Source: Argyresthia goedartella (lineage: Eukaryota; Arthropoda; Insecta; Lepidoptera; Argyresthiidae). From it: a DNA stretch of 64,000 nt. Location of the stretch: positions 35,234,383-35,298,382 of the forward strand of contig OX463814.1 of assembly GCA_949825045.1 (NCBI GenBank), read 5' to 3'. The notes under the pieces were generated by a model that saw only the letters and a program-made list of their open reading frames with translations, did not search any database and was not told where the DNA came from. Positions within the stretch are counted from its first letter, which is position 1. Each line of letters starts with the position of its first letter. The translations under genes were made by a program, and so were the position numbers. Of the stretch, positions 12,701-24,700 are shown piece by piece.

Positions 12701-15700
12701 AATTGAGGAGTATGTTTACAGTAACATTGAAAGATAGGATTGAAGAATTTACTATAAGGGAACGCTGTGGCTCGAAAGATGATATAGTGTCACGGAATGA
12801 AATAGGTCGGCTTGGGTGGTTTGGTCACGTTGCTGAAAGGATGTTTGAAAGGAGATTGACGAAACAGATCTACACAGCGGGTGTGAATGGAACCGTCGGA
12901 CGAGGACGCCCAAGAAGGTCCTACAAAGACCAGCAGCCTTATGGCGTAAGTCGTCTGAGCTATGATCTATGAACTTCATATAGACTTTTACGTTTGACAC
13001 CTTGCACCAGCTTCATCTGTCAAATTGGTATCACGCAAGTAGCATCATAATGGAGGCCAAACCCAAGCTCATTGAATGAAGCCTAGAAGCTTTCGGTGAT
13101 TCTCTGCAATCGATGAAATTGTATGAGCATGAGATGAACCATAGACACACGCTATGAACTTCAGAGAGTTACGCCATAAGGCTGCCGATTGGCGATTTAT
13201 TAGTGAAGGGGCAAATTAGAAGTACCCGTAACCGGCGAGCTTGTATGGAGAGACATAAATGTTGCGAGAGATATATGCCAAGATCGTAGCGAGTGGAGGG
13301 TCTTTAGTCTCTGCCTACCCCTCTTCTGGGAAAAGTGCGTGTGCTCTGCTCATGTGTCGTTCCGTCTACGTAAGGGCTAAAAGACACAGATGCAGAGACG
13401 TGCATTGTTTCGTCCCTTTTTTGTAGCTCGAACCTTTGTCATTAGTTCCATAATGCGGACTTTTTAAGTTATGTGCTCTGCACTTTAAGTCGGACTGATA
13501 AAGCAGCAAAGGGCGTTATCATTCTCACATAGACCCTGTTTAAATCATCTGTAAATGAATATTACGTATTTATTTAGTGTTTGGTCTTTAGCGTATCTGT
13601 CATAATTCATAAAGGCGGCAGCCTGAGCAGCCATTGGATAGCCCCTTCGTCAGCGGTCCGCCCTCGATCGACCATTGAGGATAGTCGTCCGTGAGGTGTT
13701 CCATGCTCTGACTAGCCATTCAGGCAGGAGGACTGCGCAGGAGCAGAAAGGATTGTCTCTGTACCCCCACTTGTACATTGTATTTCTGCGCAGTCCTGGT
13801 CAGCCCGGAGTCGGTCCAGCTTGGTCCAGCAGTCTTCTTAACTGACAATGATGTTATATTCCAGGTCTGCAATTCTTCGTGCCTTCGACGGCGTGGTACT
13901 GCAAGCTGTGCGATCAGTTCATCGGGGACCTGCACTGTGCGTCTGCGCACCTCAAGTCCATCTCGCACTCCAAAAACTACTCAGTGAGTGTTATGTCTAT
14001 TATCTGGGATAAAACGCTAGATCTATCGAATAACACAAGCGTCACGTCTTTTCCCATGCTGGCTGGCAGAGGCACAATTGTGGCCATGATGACCCAGTTA
14101 TTTAAATTTCCATTTTGTGTGACAGAGGGCTCGCTTGTTCTTCAGAGAATTGTTATTGTGGTGGTGGTAGTCCCATCTCTTAAATTAGTGCAACAAAAAG
14201 AGGACGCAAAAAATATATACGTGTATTTAGTGGATTGCCGCTTTATGGTAGAAAAAAATTGTGTTATAGTCACAGCTGGCCAGTTCGATTATTCGTATTT
14301 TACCCTACCCTTTCCTAATATAATTTATTATCGATCAATCGATTAATCGACGTAACTACCTATTTTCCTAATAGATTATACTGAATCGATTTTTATAACA
14401 CTAGGAGTACAAGGCATTAAAAGTGAAAAAAGGCGAATCGAACTGTCATGTTGGTCTAGTTGTATAAAAAAATGAGTTTAAGCATATTTCATAATTTTTT
14501 CAGCCAATTAAAATATTTATTTTGATTTGTAGATATCTATAATAATGATCTTTGACTTTGGCACTGCTTCTTTACTTTTCTACCCGCTCGCGTAAGCATT
14601 CCCTCCATACTAACGATAACATATTTCGTAAAACTCTGCTGACTCTTTAAAGCACCTCCCATACGACCGCGCTTGCCAGAGGCTACTTGTCTGGAAATAT
14701 TGATGCTGTACGAACATCATACTAATTTTGGCTGCTGGTAATACTGACCGGAAATAGAGTAATAATTACCTTCTCTATAAACTCAAACTCAAACTCAAAA
14801 GTACTTTATTACTGTAGATATTTACATATTCTTAGCAAACGTCATTTTTTGCCTCTTCTCTACATTGGACCACTGTGGGAGAAGAAGAGCGTAGAAACTC
14901 CCACAGATTGATTTTTAGATCTCTTTTAAAAATAGGTTGTGCTTAACTAATACAATTATGATTTATTTTTATTTAATAAGCTGGAATAAATAATTACAAA
15001 ATTATTAACAGCAAGGTCTGTGTTGAGCCAGATTAACCCCATACAGTCCTGTCATTTAAGTAATTTGAACATTGTAATATCCCTTTTTCGACAAAGTCGC
15101 TTTAACATGCTTTTTAAATTGCTCAAATGGCAATTTCAAAATCTCCAGAGCTATCTTATTGTAGTAGAGAATGCACTGACCCTTGAAAGAATTGCTAACC
15201 TTCGCGAGTCTAAAACGGGGCGCACATAGTCTGTGATTATTTCTTAGGTAAACATTACAGCTATCGCTAAGTTTGGAAAATGTTGTAAGGTTCTTGCGTA
15301 CATACATTATATTTTCGAAAATAAATTGACTAGCTACTGTTAGTATGTCAATTTCTTTAAAAAGCTCTCTTAAGGAGTCTGTTCGTTTTAAATTATAAAT
15401 TGCTCGAATAGCTCTTTTCTGTAAAATAAAAATAGTTTGAATATCCGCTGCTTTCCCCCACAACAAGATACCATAGGACATCACACTATGAAAGTAACTA
15501 AAATATACTAGCCTAGATGTAGCCACATCCGTGCTTTGTCTGATGTTCCTAACAGCGTAAGCCGCAGAACTTAATTTACCAGCCAATTTATCTATGTGGG
15601 GTCCCCACTGTAATTTGCTATCAATGGTTATTCCAAGAAACTTCGTATCATTTACTAATTCTAACGTTCTGTTGTCTAACACTAAACTGGTCTCAACTTG

Positions 15701-18700
15701 CCTGACATTTGGAAGTGAGAATTTGATACACTTGGTTTTACCGGCGTTTAACAATAAATTATTAACTGTGAACCAATTCAAGGTTAAAGACAATACACCA
15801 TTAACATCATCAAATTCTCCTTTTTGTCTTTCAATTTTGAAGACCAGTGAAGTATCATCAGCAAACAACACTATGTCAGTTAATTTCTCCACCATGAAAG
15901 GCAGATCATTAATATATACCAGGAATAAGAAAGGGCCTAATATGGAACCTTGTGGAACGCCCATTTTAACACCCGATCCATCAGATTTTACGCCGTTAAC
16001 TTCTGCCTTTTGAATTCTATTGCTTAGGTATGATCTTAGTAGATCCAACGCTTTATTTCTAACTCCGTAATGATTTAATTTAATTAATAGCGTATTATGA
16101 TCAACACAATCAAACGCCTTCGACAGGTCGCAAAAAACTCCGATAGCATCCTGTGCGGCCTCCCATGCAGAATAAATATGAGATATAAGGGTAATACCTG
16201 CATCCATAGTCGATTTACCCCTAGTGAAACCGTATTGTTTGGCATGGAGTTGTTTTGTACGGTTGAAGTGTGAGAGCATTTGATTGAGTATAATCTTTTT
16301 AAATATTTTACTTAGTGTTGGAAGAACAGATATTGGTCTGAAATTTAAAGGATCACCCTTATCTCCCGACTTGAACAGAGGTATCAGTTTACTGTGTTTC
16401 ATGAGGTCTGGGAAAGCCCCATCGTCAACACATTTATTGAATATATAAGCTAAGTGTGGGGCTATAACTAGAATTACTGAACCAATGACTTTGACTGATA
16501 TACCCCACAGGGCTTCCGTATTTTTTAAGTTAAGTAATTTAAAGGTTTTGACAATGTCCTGGGGATATACATGATGAAATTTTAAATATACATTACTGGC
16601 GCTAGTGTTATTTTTTAATAAAGTCTCTGCTTCATATGGAGATGAATTTAGACGGTCTGTTGTGAGTAAGGGTACATTGGTGAAGAATGTTTCAAAAGCT
16701 CGAGCAACATCAGCGCTGGATTTAACAACATCATCACCTATCTTTAGGCAGAAATCATTGTCCCTTGGTATAACTTTGCCAGTTTCGCGGTTTATTATTT
16801 GCCAAACTGTTTTCATTCTATTATTTGAATTTTGAATTTTTCTATTAATGTGTAAAGTTTTTGCAGTTCTACAAACCAACTTGAAAGTTTTGGAATATTT
16901 TTTAACGTAGACATGAAATTTTCGATCAAAGTTATAGGTTTTTTGTTCATAAAGGTCATATAAGATAACTCTACTTTTACGAATTCCAAACGTTGCCCAG
17001 TCATTAAATTTAGATTTACCGTTGTAGTCACTGACTTTCTTTAATTTAAAAACTTTATTGAATTCTGTCTGAATAATGCTGAAGAAGTCTGAGTAGATTT
17101 TGTTTGGGTTCTGTTCATCAAAATCCGGTACTGGCAAATTTATATCTAACTTTTTCATATACGTCTCTAGTCTATGGGATGTAATAGGCCTATAAAATGA
17201 TGGATCAGTCCTATTTTTACTGGCAATTGAGAATGAAACTGTTTGACCACTGTGATCGGAGGGTAAGCAGTTGATTACATTTTTACTTGTGAATGCACAG
17301 TCACAAAATACGTTATCTAAGCAAGTTTGGCTGGTAAGTGTAATTCTAGTCGGCTCTAAAAATATATGACATAAATTAAATGATTTGAACTGAGTTATTA
17401 ATCGTTGTTTCAATGTTGTATCTACAAGCAAATCTACATTAAAATCGCCACAAATAATTAACTTTTTTCTGTTATTACAAAGTATAATGAGGGCATCCTC
17501 CATAATTTTCTCGAACAATTTAAAATTGCCATGGCCGTTTTCATCTCTCGGAGGTCTGTAGACACAAACAATAATATGGCTATCCAACTCAACACAGGAT
17601 ACCTCTATTTGTCTTTCTACAGTAAGTGCAAGAATATCTTTCCGTTGTTTATACTGTATTCCACTTGATTGGTCGCGAGACAAAATTCAAAGAAATAGCT
17701 CTCGCTTGCGCAGGTGCTCCCTTAGCAGATCAATGTATTTTTTATAGGTTTGAACTGTATTAAGGTTGAAATTTCCGACGTATTTTTGCATTTTCGTCGC
17801 CATGACAGTTCGGTTTTTTATCGGTATATAAGATTGGTCTCTGAACTGCAACAGAGGGAGTTAAAGTTCTTCCTCTGAATACTACTCAAGTCCAGTCTCC
17901 AAGGAGCGGAACGCTAGATCCACTTCAATATTGATTGTTCGCAACACTCACATAAAAAGGTCATCAAAATGTTTTGGCATACCTAATTTTTGGCCTTAAT
18001 ATGGAAAATTCTGATCATCTGATCATTGATGATAGTGTTAGTCGATAGATTACATTAGTTTTCGAATTTTTCTTATTGGCGTCAGTCAGGCAGTCTCCAT
18101 ACAAAAATGTTGATGGAGTGGCTTAATCTTTAATGACCTGTTCCCCTCAGTGGGGTGGGGGACACTGATGGCCTACATTTAGTTTGGTTTCATTCGTGAC
18201 ACGGTACGGTCCTTGGCGCCTGCGAGGGCCTATGGACAGAAGCTATGGCCTTTTACACTTTTAAGTTCTTCTCTTTAGCACTCCGCTGGGGAGCGGACGA
18301 CCCTAGTCCGACTAATTTGGACAGGTCGGGACAGGCAAGGCAAGCTACAACGTTTCTCGTTTCGCAGAACTTCGTAGAGCAGAACCCGCACTGGGAGACG
18401 GACTGGATGTCGGACCGGCAGAAGGCGCTAGAGAAGTGCCGCGCGGCCGGCAAGGGCAAGGCCGCGGCGGGGAGTGTGGCAGGGAGTGCGGCAGGGAGTG
18501 CGGCAGGGAGTGCTGGGAGTGCGGTGGCGGTGACCGCGGCGGCGGCGGCGGCGGCGGCACAGTACGCGGCGCACACCATCACCTTCCACAAGGACGGGTA
18601 CCACACTAAGAACAGGTGCGTGTGTGACTTTTCTGTAACTCAAACCGACCGCAAACTGCAAATGTGACAATTTTCCCATACACTAAACGTTAATTTAATG

Positions 18701-21700
18701 CTAGTTGGATTTGAGTCACACAATATGGGGCTATAGCTCAATAACGTATCTTTTGACACACCACAATTCCTTTTAAATTCAATGTCAACTCGTGTTAAAT
18801 AAACGCATTCTGTAGGCCTTATTCTGTATTCCCGAAATCATTCGCAATGTCATTCAAATTTGCAGTCGACCAATCACATCGCAAGAAAAGACAGCTCGCG
18901 TAAAGTAATCGTGTTCTAATTGGTCGATTTTTCAATTTTACTGTTGTTGCGATTGTCAGAAATGCTTAATGAGATTACTGGTACTATTATCGGTCAAACG
19001 ACAATTTGAGGTTTGCAAACAACATCCAAACCATATTTGAAATAAAAATTCGTCAGAAGAGGATAACCGTAACGTTTCGCGTGCCGCGTCAGTAGAGATA
19101 GAGTTATTCGATAGAAAGACAGTTGATTGTTTTTGCGGAGTGTCCCATTTGTCCATATTCCTTATTAATCTGTGATGCTACTAACGAATTTAGGATCCAT
19201 TTTGCATTTTAATGTGGCATCTATGCTAAATTTAAGTTTTGCAATATGGGTTTACTATTGTCTGATTTTTTAAGGTATTTAGTTTCCATATTGCATTTAA
19301 AGATGGCGTTCCGACCAAATTTTAATTTTGCAATATGCGTGTGATTTTCAACTATTTTGCGGGTGCTAGTTACGAGTTTAGGGACCATTTTGCATTTCAA
19401 TGTGGCGGCGGCTGCGCTAAAGTTCAGTTCTGCGATATGGGTAAGGTTGTAAGAGCTTTTAGGGTACTAGTAACAAATTTATTTTCCATACTGCATTTCA
19501 AGATGGCGTCCCCGCCAAATTTTATTTTTGCAATATGTGTGCTTTCCAACTTTGAGACCAGCTGTGGAAAAGCGACCTTCCGCTTTAGTGTCTCAAAAGT
19601 AAAAAGTTTATAATAATAAAAAATAAAAAATATATAATAATATATGGCCACCCATCTCTACTAGTGTGACGGTCACTAGTAGAGATCGGTGGCATATTAT
19701 ATATACAAAATTTTTATAATCATTATAAACTTTTTACATAGGCTAATATTTATGTTTATATTTTGTTCTTAAATTGATCTGTCTTCTCTAACCCGCGATT
19801 TTGTCCTGATTATTTTACTAATGAAACTGATAGTTCTAGCAAATAGTTTATTAAGTGGAACTCATATTCCGCTTTTAAATTGACCCTTTAATACTCTGGT
19901 GGTTACCCACAGAAAGGACAGCCCACCGCCGCCGCCCGTTGACCAAAAGAAGAAGAAGGATAGAAAGAAGAAGAGCAAGAAGCGCAAGCGTAGCAGCAGC
20001 ACCAGCTCCTCCAGCAGCTCCAGCAGCACTGATAGCGAGGCCGAGCAGAAGAAGAAGAAGAGTAAGTGCTGTTTATGGGTCCCGCGACATATTGTATCCT
20101 AGTGTGGGGCCAGAAGTAATATGTGTGCCTGTATATAAATGCAAAAAAATGTTGTCATATGAATATCAGCCCTAGAAGTAGCACTCTCCTACAAATAAAT
20201 CGGGGCAACTATAATACTGCGCCCCACGCAATAGGCTATTTCAAAGCTATATTTAAAGGCTATTTCGGATTCAGCATATCAGATGTCGCTGTCGGCGGGT
20301 ACGACAAAGAACGCAGTATCATTATTGGCTACTAGCACAGATACTATAATACTATACAGTACTACTAGACAACAAGGGTAGGCAACAAAAATACTTAAGG
20401 TGATCTGTCTAAATGCTTTTTGTTTTTCATTTGTATGGAAAAGATCTATCTATACCCACAATCCTTTGCCTTAGTCTAGACGTAAATTTGTTATATTATC
20501 TTTGCTATCATTAAAAACTTGTATATGGAAAGTTTTGGAAAATTTTCGTTTAGATGTATAGATGCACACATTGTTGTCAGTTGTGGTATTTTTCAGACAA
20601 AAAAAACAGCAGAAAATTAATAATTCTGTTATCGACGAGCCCTTTTGTGTAAAAGGCATAAACATGTGACATGATCTTTCCGCCACTCCAATAGCAAATT
20701 GCTTCAGTCGGCGTCAGCTGTTTCCGTCTCCCGAACCCGAAACATGCCATTTGTTAGTACACAGCTCTATGTACTTCTTGTTATTCTTCAGCCGGCGTCA
20801 GCTGTTTCCGTCTCCCGAACCCGAAACATGCCATTTGTTAGTACACAGCTCTATGTACTTCTTGTTATTCTTCAGCCGGCGTCAGCTGTTTCCGTCTCCG
20901 TCTCCCGAAACATGCCATTTGTTAGTACACAGCTCTATGTACTTGTTGTTATTCTTCGCCAATCTTACGTAACGATCAGGGGTCGCGATGCAGGTTAACC
21001 GATGGGAAGAATCACCGGTAACCCGGTAAATTTTATGACGGTAAATCACAGGTAACACCGGTTTTTACCGCTAAGATTTATCCTCAAATATTGAGTCAAT
21101 ATATTCAAATTAATAATGTGCCAAATACATTACAAAACTACATTTCCAAAAGAATTAAAAAATTATGTTTTTAGGGTTCCTTACTTTATTAGGGTTTCGT
21201 ACCTTATTAGGGTTCCGAACCTTAAAAGGAAAGAAGGAACTTGGTTTTTGGTCGCTCAGGATCATGCGTGCATATTTTCTTAGTCTTGAGCGGTTAGCTT
21301 TGTTGAGGGCTTCCAACTTAGATTTAACATGGATATCACCACGCGACATTTTCAAAAAAACGATCACTTTATATCCTTGAGCAACACTTAAACAACAGAA
21401 CACAACATACCATCAATTTCTGCCTGTACTCAGAAACACTTGTTTAGTCTACCATACTCAAATATGTGATTCACAGGAAAATATAACTACACCTGATCAC
21501 ACAGGGCCCGATCACCATTAGGCTTTAAACATAATATACACAGTCAGGTCATAAGTTCTGTCACACAATAAAAACTTTTGAATGTAGAACGCTGGCCACA
21601 AAAGAGTTTATTGAATTCGAATTTCGAATTTTTCATGAAAATAAAAATGTGTACTTTTTAGAATTTTCCTCATTTTTTAATATGGAGTGGACACTTAAAG

Positions 21701-24700
21701 AAGACCGTGTCGCAGTTATTGCGTTGCATCATTGTGGTTATGCGCCAATTCAGATTTTCGACTTACTGAAAAATTTGAATATAACCAAAAGATTCGTTTA
21801 TCGTACCATAAAACGATACAATGAAGACTCTAGTGTAGATGACAGGTCAAGAAGTGGTCGCCCTCGCTCTGTTAGGACTCCAGCAGTGATAAAAGCTGTG
21901 AAGGCTCGAATTCAAAGAAATCCCATACGTAAGCAGAAACTGTTGGCCCTTCAGATGGGGTTAAGCAGGACAACGGTGAAAAGGGTGTTAAATGAAGACT
22001 TAGGGCTTAGGGCATATCGAAGAAAAACAGGACATCGTTTGGACGCTCGTTTAATGGACCTGAGACTGAAGAGATGCCGCGCTTTGTTGAAGCGGTACGC
22101 GGGAAAAAAGCATCGGGAAATTCTTTTTTCGGATGAAAAAATTTTCACCGTGGAAGAGAGCTACAACAAACAAAATGATAAGGTGTACGCACACAGCAGT
22201 GAAGAAGCGAGCAACCGTATTCCGCGTGTCCAACGAGGTCATTTTCCATCCTCGCTCATGGTTTGGTTGGGAGTCTCTTATTGGGGCTTAACTGAGGTAC
22301 ATTTTTGTGAGAAAGGCGTAAAAACGAATGCAGTTGTTTATCAAAATACAGTCCTCAAGAACCTTGTGGAACCTGTAGCTCATACCATGTTTAATAACAG
22401 GCACTGGATATTCCAACAAGATTCTGCGCCAGCTCATAGAGCGAAAAGCACACAAGACTGGCTGGCGGCGCGTGAAATCGACTTCATCCGGCACGAAGAC
22501 TGGCCCTCCTCCAGTCCAGATTTGAGTCCGTTAGATTACAAGATATGGCAACACTTGGAGGAAAAGGCCTGCTCAAAGCCTCATCCTGATTTGGAGTCAC
22601 TCAAGGCATCCTTGATTAAGGCAGCCGCCGATATTGACATGGACCTCGTTCGTGCTGCGATAGACGACTGGCCGCGCAGAATAAAGGCCTGTATTCAAAA
22701 TCGCGGGGGTCATTTTGAATAAACTTTATTACCATAAGAATCTATGTTTTATTAAGTTCATTTTGCTATATAAATGTTTACATAAATAATAAACATGTCT
22801 AAATTATTTCATATTGCACATGTGACAGAACTTATGACCTGACTATGTATACGAGTAAAAAGCATCAGCATCAACTCAATACTGGGTTACTTTCACTTAC
22901 TATAAAGTATAAAACATAAAACACGAGTTGAATATTGTGTGAGACGATCCGTGGATCCATTCCACAAGAATAATTAGTTCCTACGGGCACTTTATAACCC
23001 CGGACATCGAAAATTTTGCCCTTGAAGATTCACCGGGTAGTGAAAACAGCGGTAAATTGCGAGCCCAAGTCGTAACTAGTTGGGTCGTAACCCGAACAAA
23101 AGTTCCATGGGAGGTTTCCATAACCTTTAATTACTTGAATTCCTACAGAGAAGGCAAAAGCTAAAGCAGAGGCAGAAGACAAAGTCCTCTCCGAGTGGAT
23201 GTCATCAATCAACTCCAACCGCCTGACCGAGAACGACCGGAAACTACTCGACTCTCTCAAGATGAAGATCAAGCAAGAGAAGGCTTCGCCCGACCGTCCT
23301 GATAGAGAGAGGGAGAGGCAGAGAGAGAGCAAGATACTCGAGATGCAGCGGAAAATTAGGTAAGTAACAGAAAGGTGCATGGTACGTATGTTGAATCCCC
23401 ATTTGCAGATAAACCTAGATTAGCCAACATCCTTGATTATATTTATGGGCGTTCGTTTTGTACCGAGCAGTCGAACCTTAATTCAACAAGTACACGTAGA
23501 ACTATACGTATAGTTAGCCCGGCAGGGGAGGAAGAAAAAAAACCCCAGGATGTTTATTTTTATGACGTCGCTGTTCTCACGACAATACGTATCCTAGTGT
23601 AGGGCCAGAAGCAATGTATGTGCCTCTATGCAGATTTTAGGTTAAGCGCATTTATTGTTAGCCGCAGCTATTGTCTGCTCACGACATTTTCCATCACCGT
23701 GACTACGTTACGTGCTTCTAGGGAGAGCGAGCGCCGCGAGCGCTCGCCACCGTCGGGCCGACGCACTGAAGAGCGCCGCAGCCGGGATCGCTCGCGCCGC
23801 CGCGACGACAGAGACAAGCGGGAGAAGTCGCCGGCCAAGAAGCCCGAGGTTAAGAAGATGCCCTTCATAGGTGAGTCGAATACTTCTAGAGAGAGCGAGC
23901 GTACTTCTAGAGAGAGCGAGCGCTCACCTCCGTCGGGCCGGCGCACTGAAGAGCGCCGCAGCCGGGAGCGCTCGCGCCGCCGCGACGACAGAGACAAGCG
24001 GGAGAAGTCGCCGGCCAAGAAGCTCGAGGTTAAGAAGATGCCCTTCATAGGTGAGTCGAATACTTCTAGAGAGAGCGAGCGTACTTCTAGAGAGAGCGAG
24101 CGCTCACCTCCGTCGGGCCGGCGCACTGAAGAGCGCCGCAGACGGGAGCGCTCGCGCCGCCGCGACGGGCACAAGCGGGAGAAGTCGCCGGTCGGTAAGT
24201 CTGTTACTGCTACTGTACTAACTCTTGGCTAAATCTGTTAACTGGGTCTTTATGAAAATACTTAAATTTGATGCCGCACCGAGGGAAGGCGCCGAATGAA
24301 AAAAACGCTGTTAAGAATGCCGCGGTATTTTAAAGAAAGCCACCTGGATGTATCTTAAAGGTCTTTAGCATAATACCGTAATACGTTGAACCAAGGTGGT
24401 GGATGTATGTAGGTAATTGATTACAGCGGCTCGATTGGAACGGCTTGATACAAACTTTGCGCAACACATGGCACTACATTGAATTCCATTTCAATTTCTA
24501 TTGACCCCTGACGAAAAAGAGGGGTTTTATAACTTTGAAGCATGTGTCTGTCCGTCCGTGTATGTGTGTGTGTATGTATCCGTGGCATTCTAGTGATCAA
24601 ATGGGTGGACGGATTTTAATGCGGCTGTTCGTTAATGCTTGTTCCTGCCAATTGCCATAGATTGATATATTGTTGGGGGTCTTTTGTCTTCTCAATTTGG

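Noticed and set aside
13984..14346. Extension of exon e into the following open sequence.
   Set aside because: A strong donor (TCA|GTGAGT) ends the exon in phase with exon f; the extension has no motif.
18253..18606. Minus-strand alanine/proline-rich ORFs opposite exon f.
   Set aside because: They are mirror readings of the GC-rich coding exon and its minisatellite; no splice sites or homology.
20699..20998. Repetitive 99-codon ORF.
   Set aside because: It exists only because the 84-bp minisatellite is a multiple of three; no splice sites or family resemblance.
23668..24174. Minus-strand 168-codon ORF across the tandem exon.
   Set aside because: Produced by the repeat being open in several frames; the plus strand has matching splice phases.
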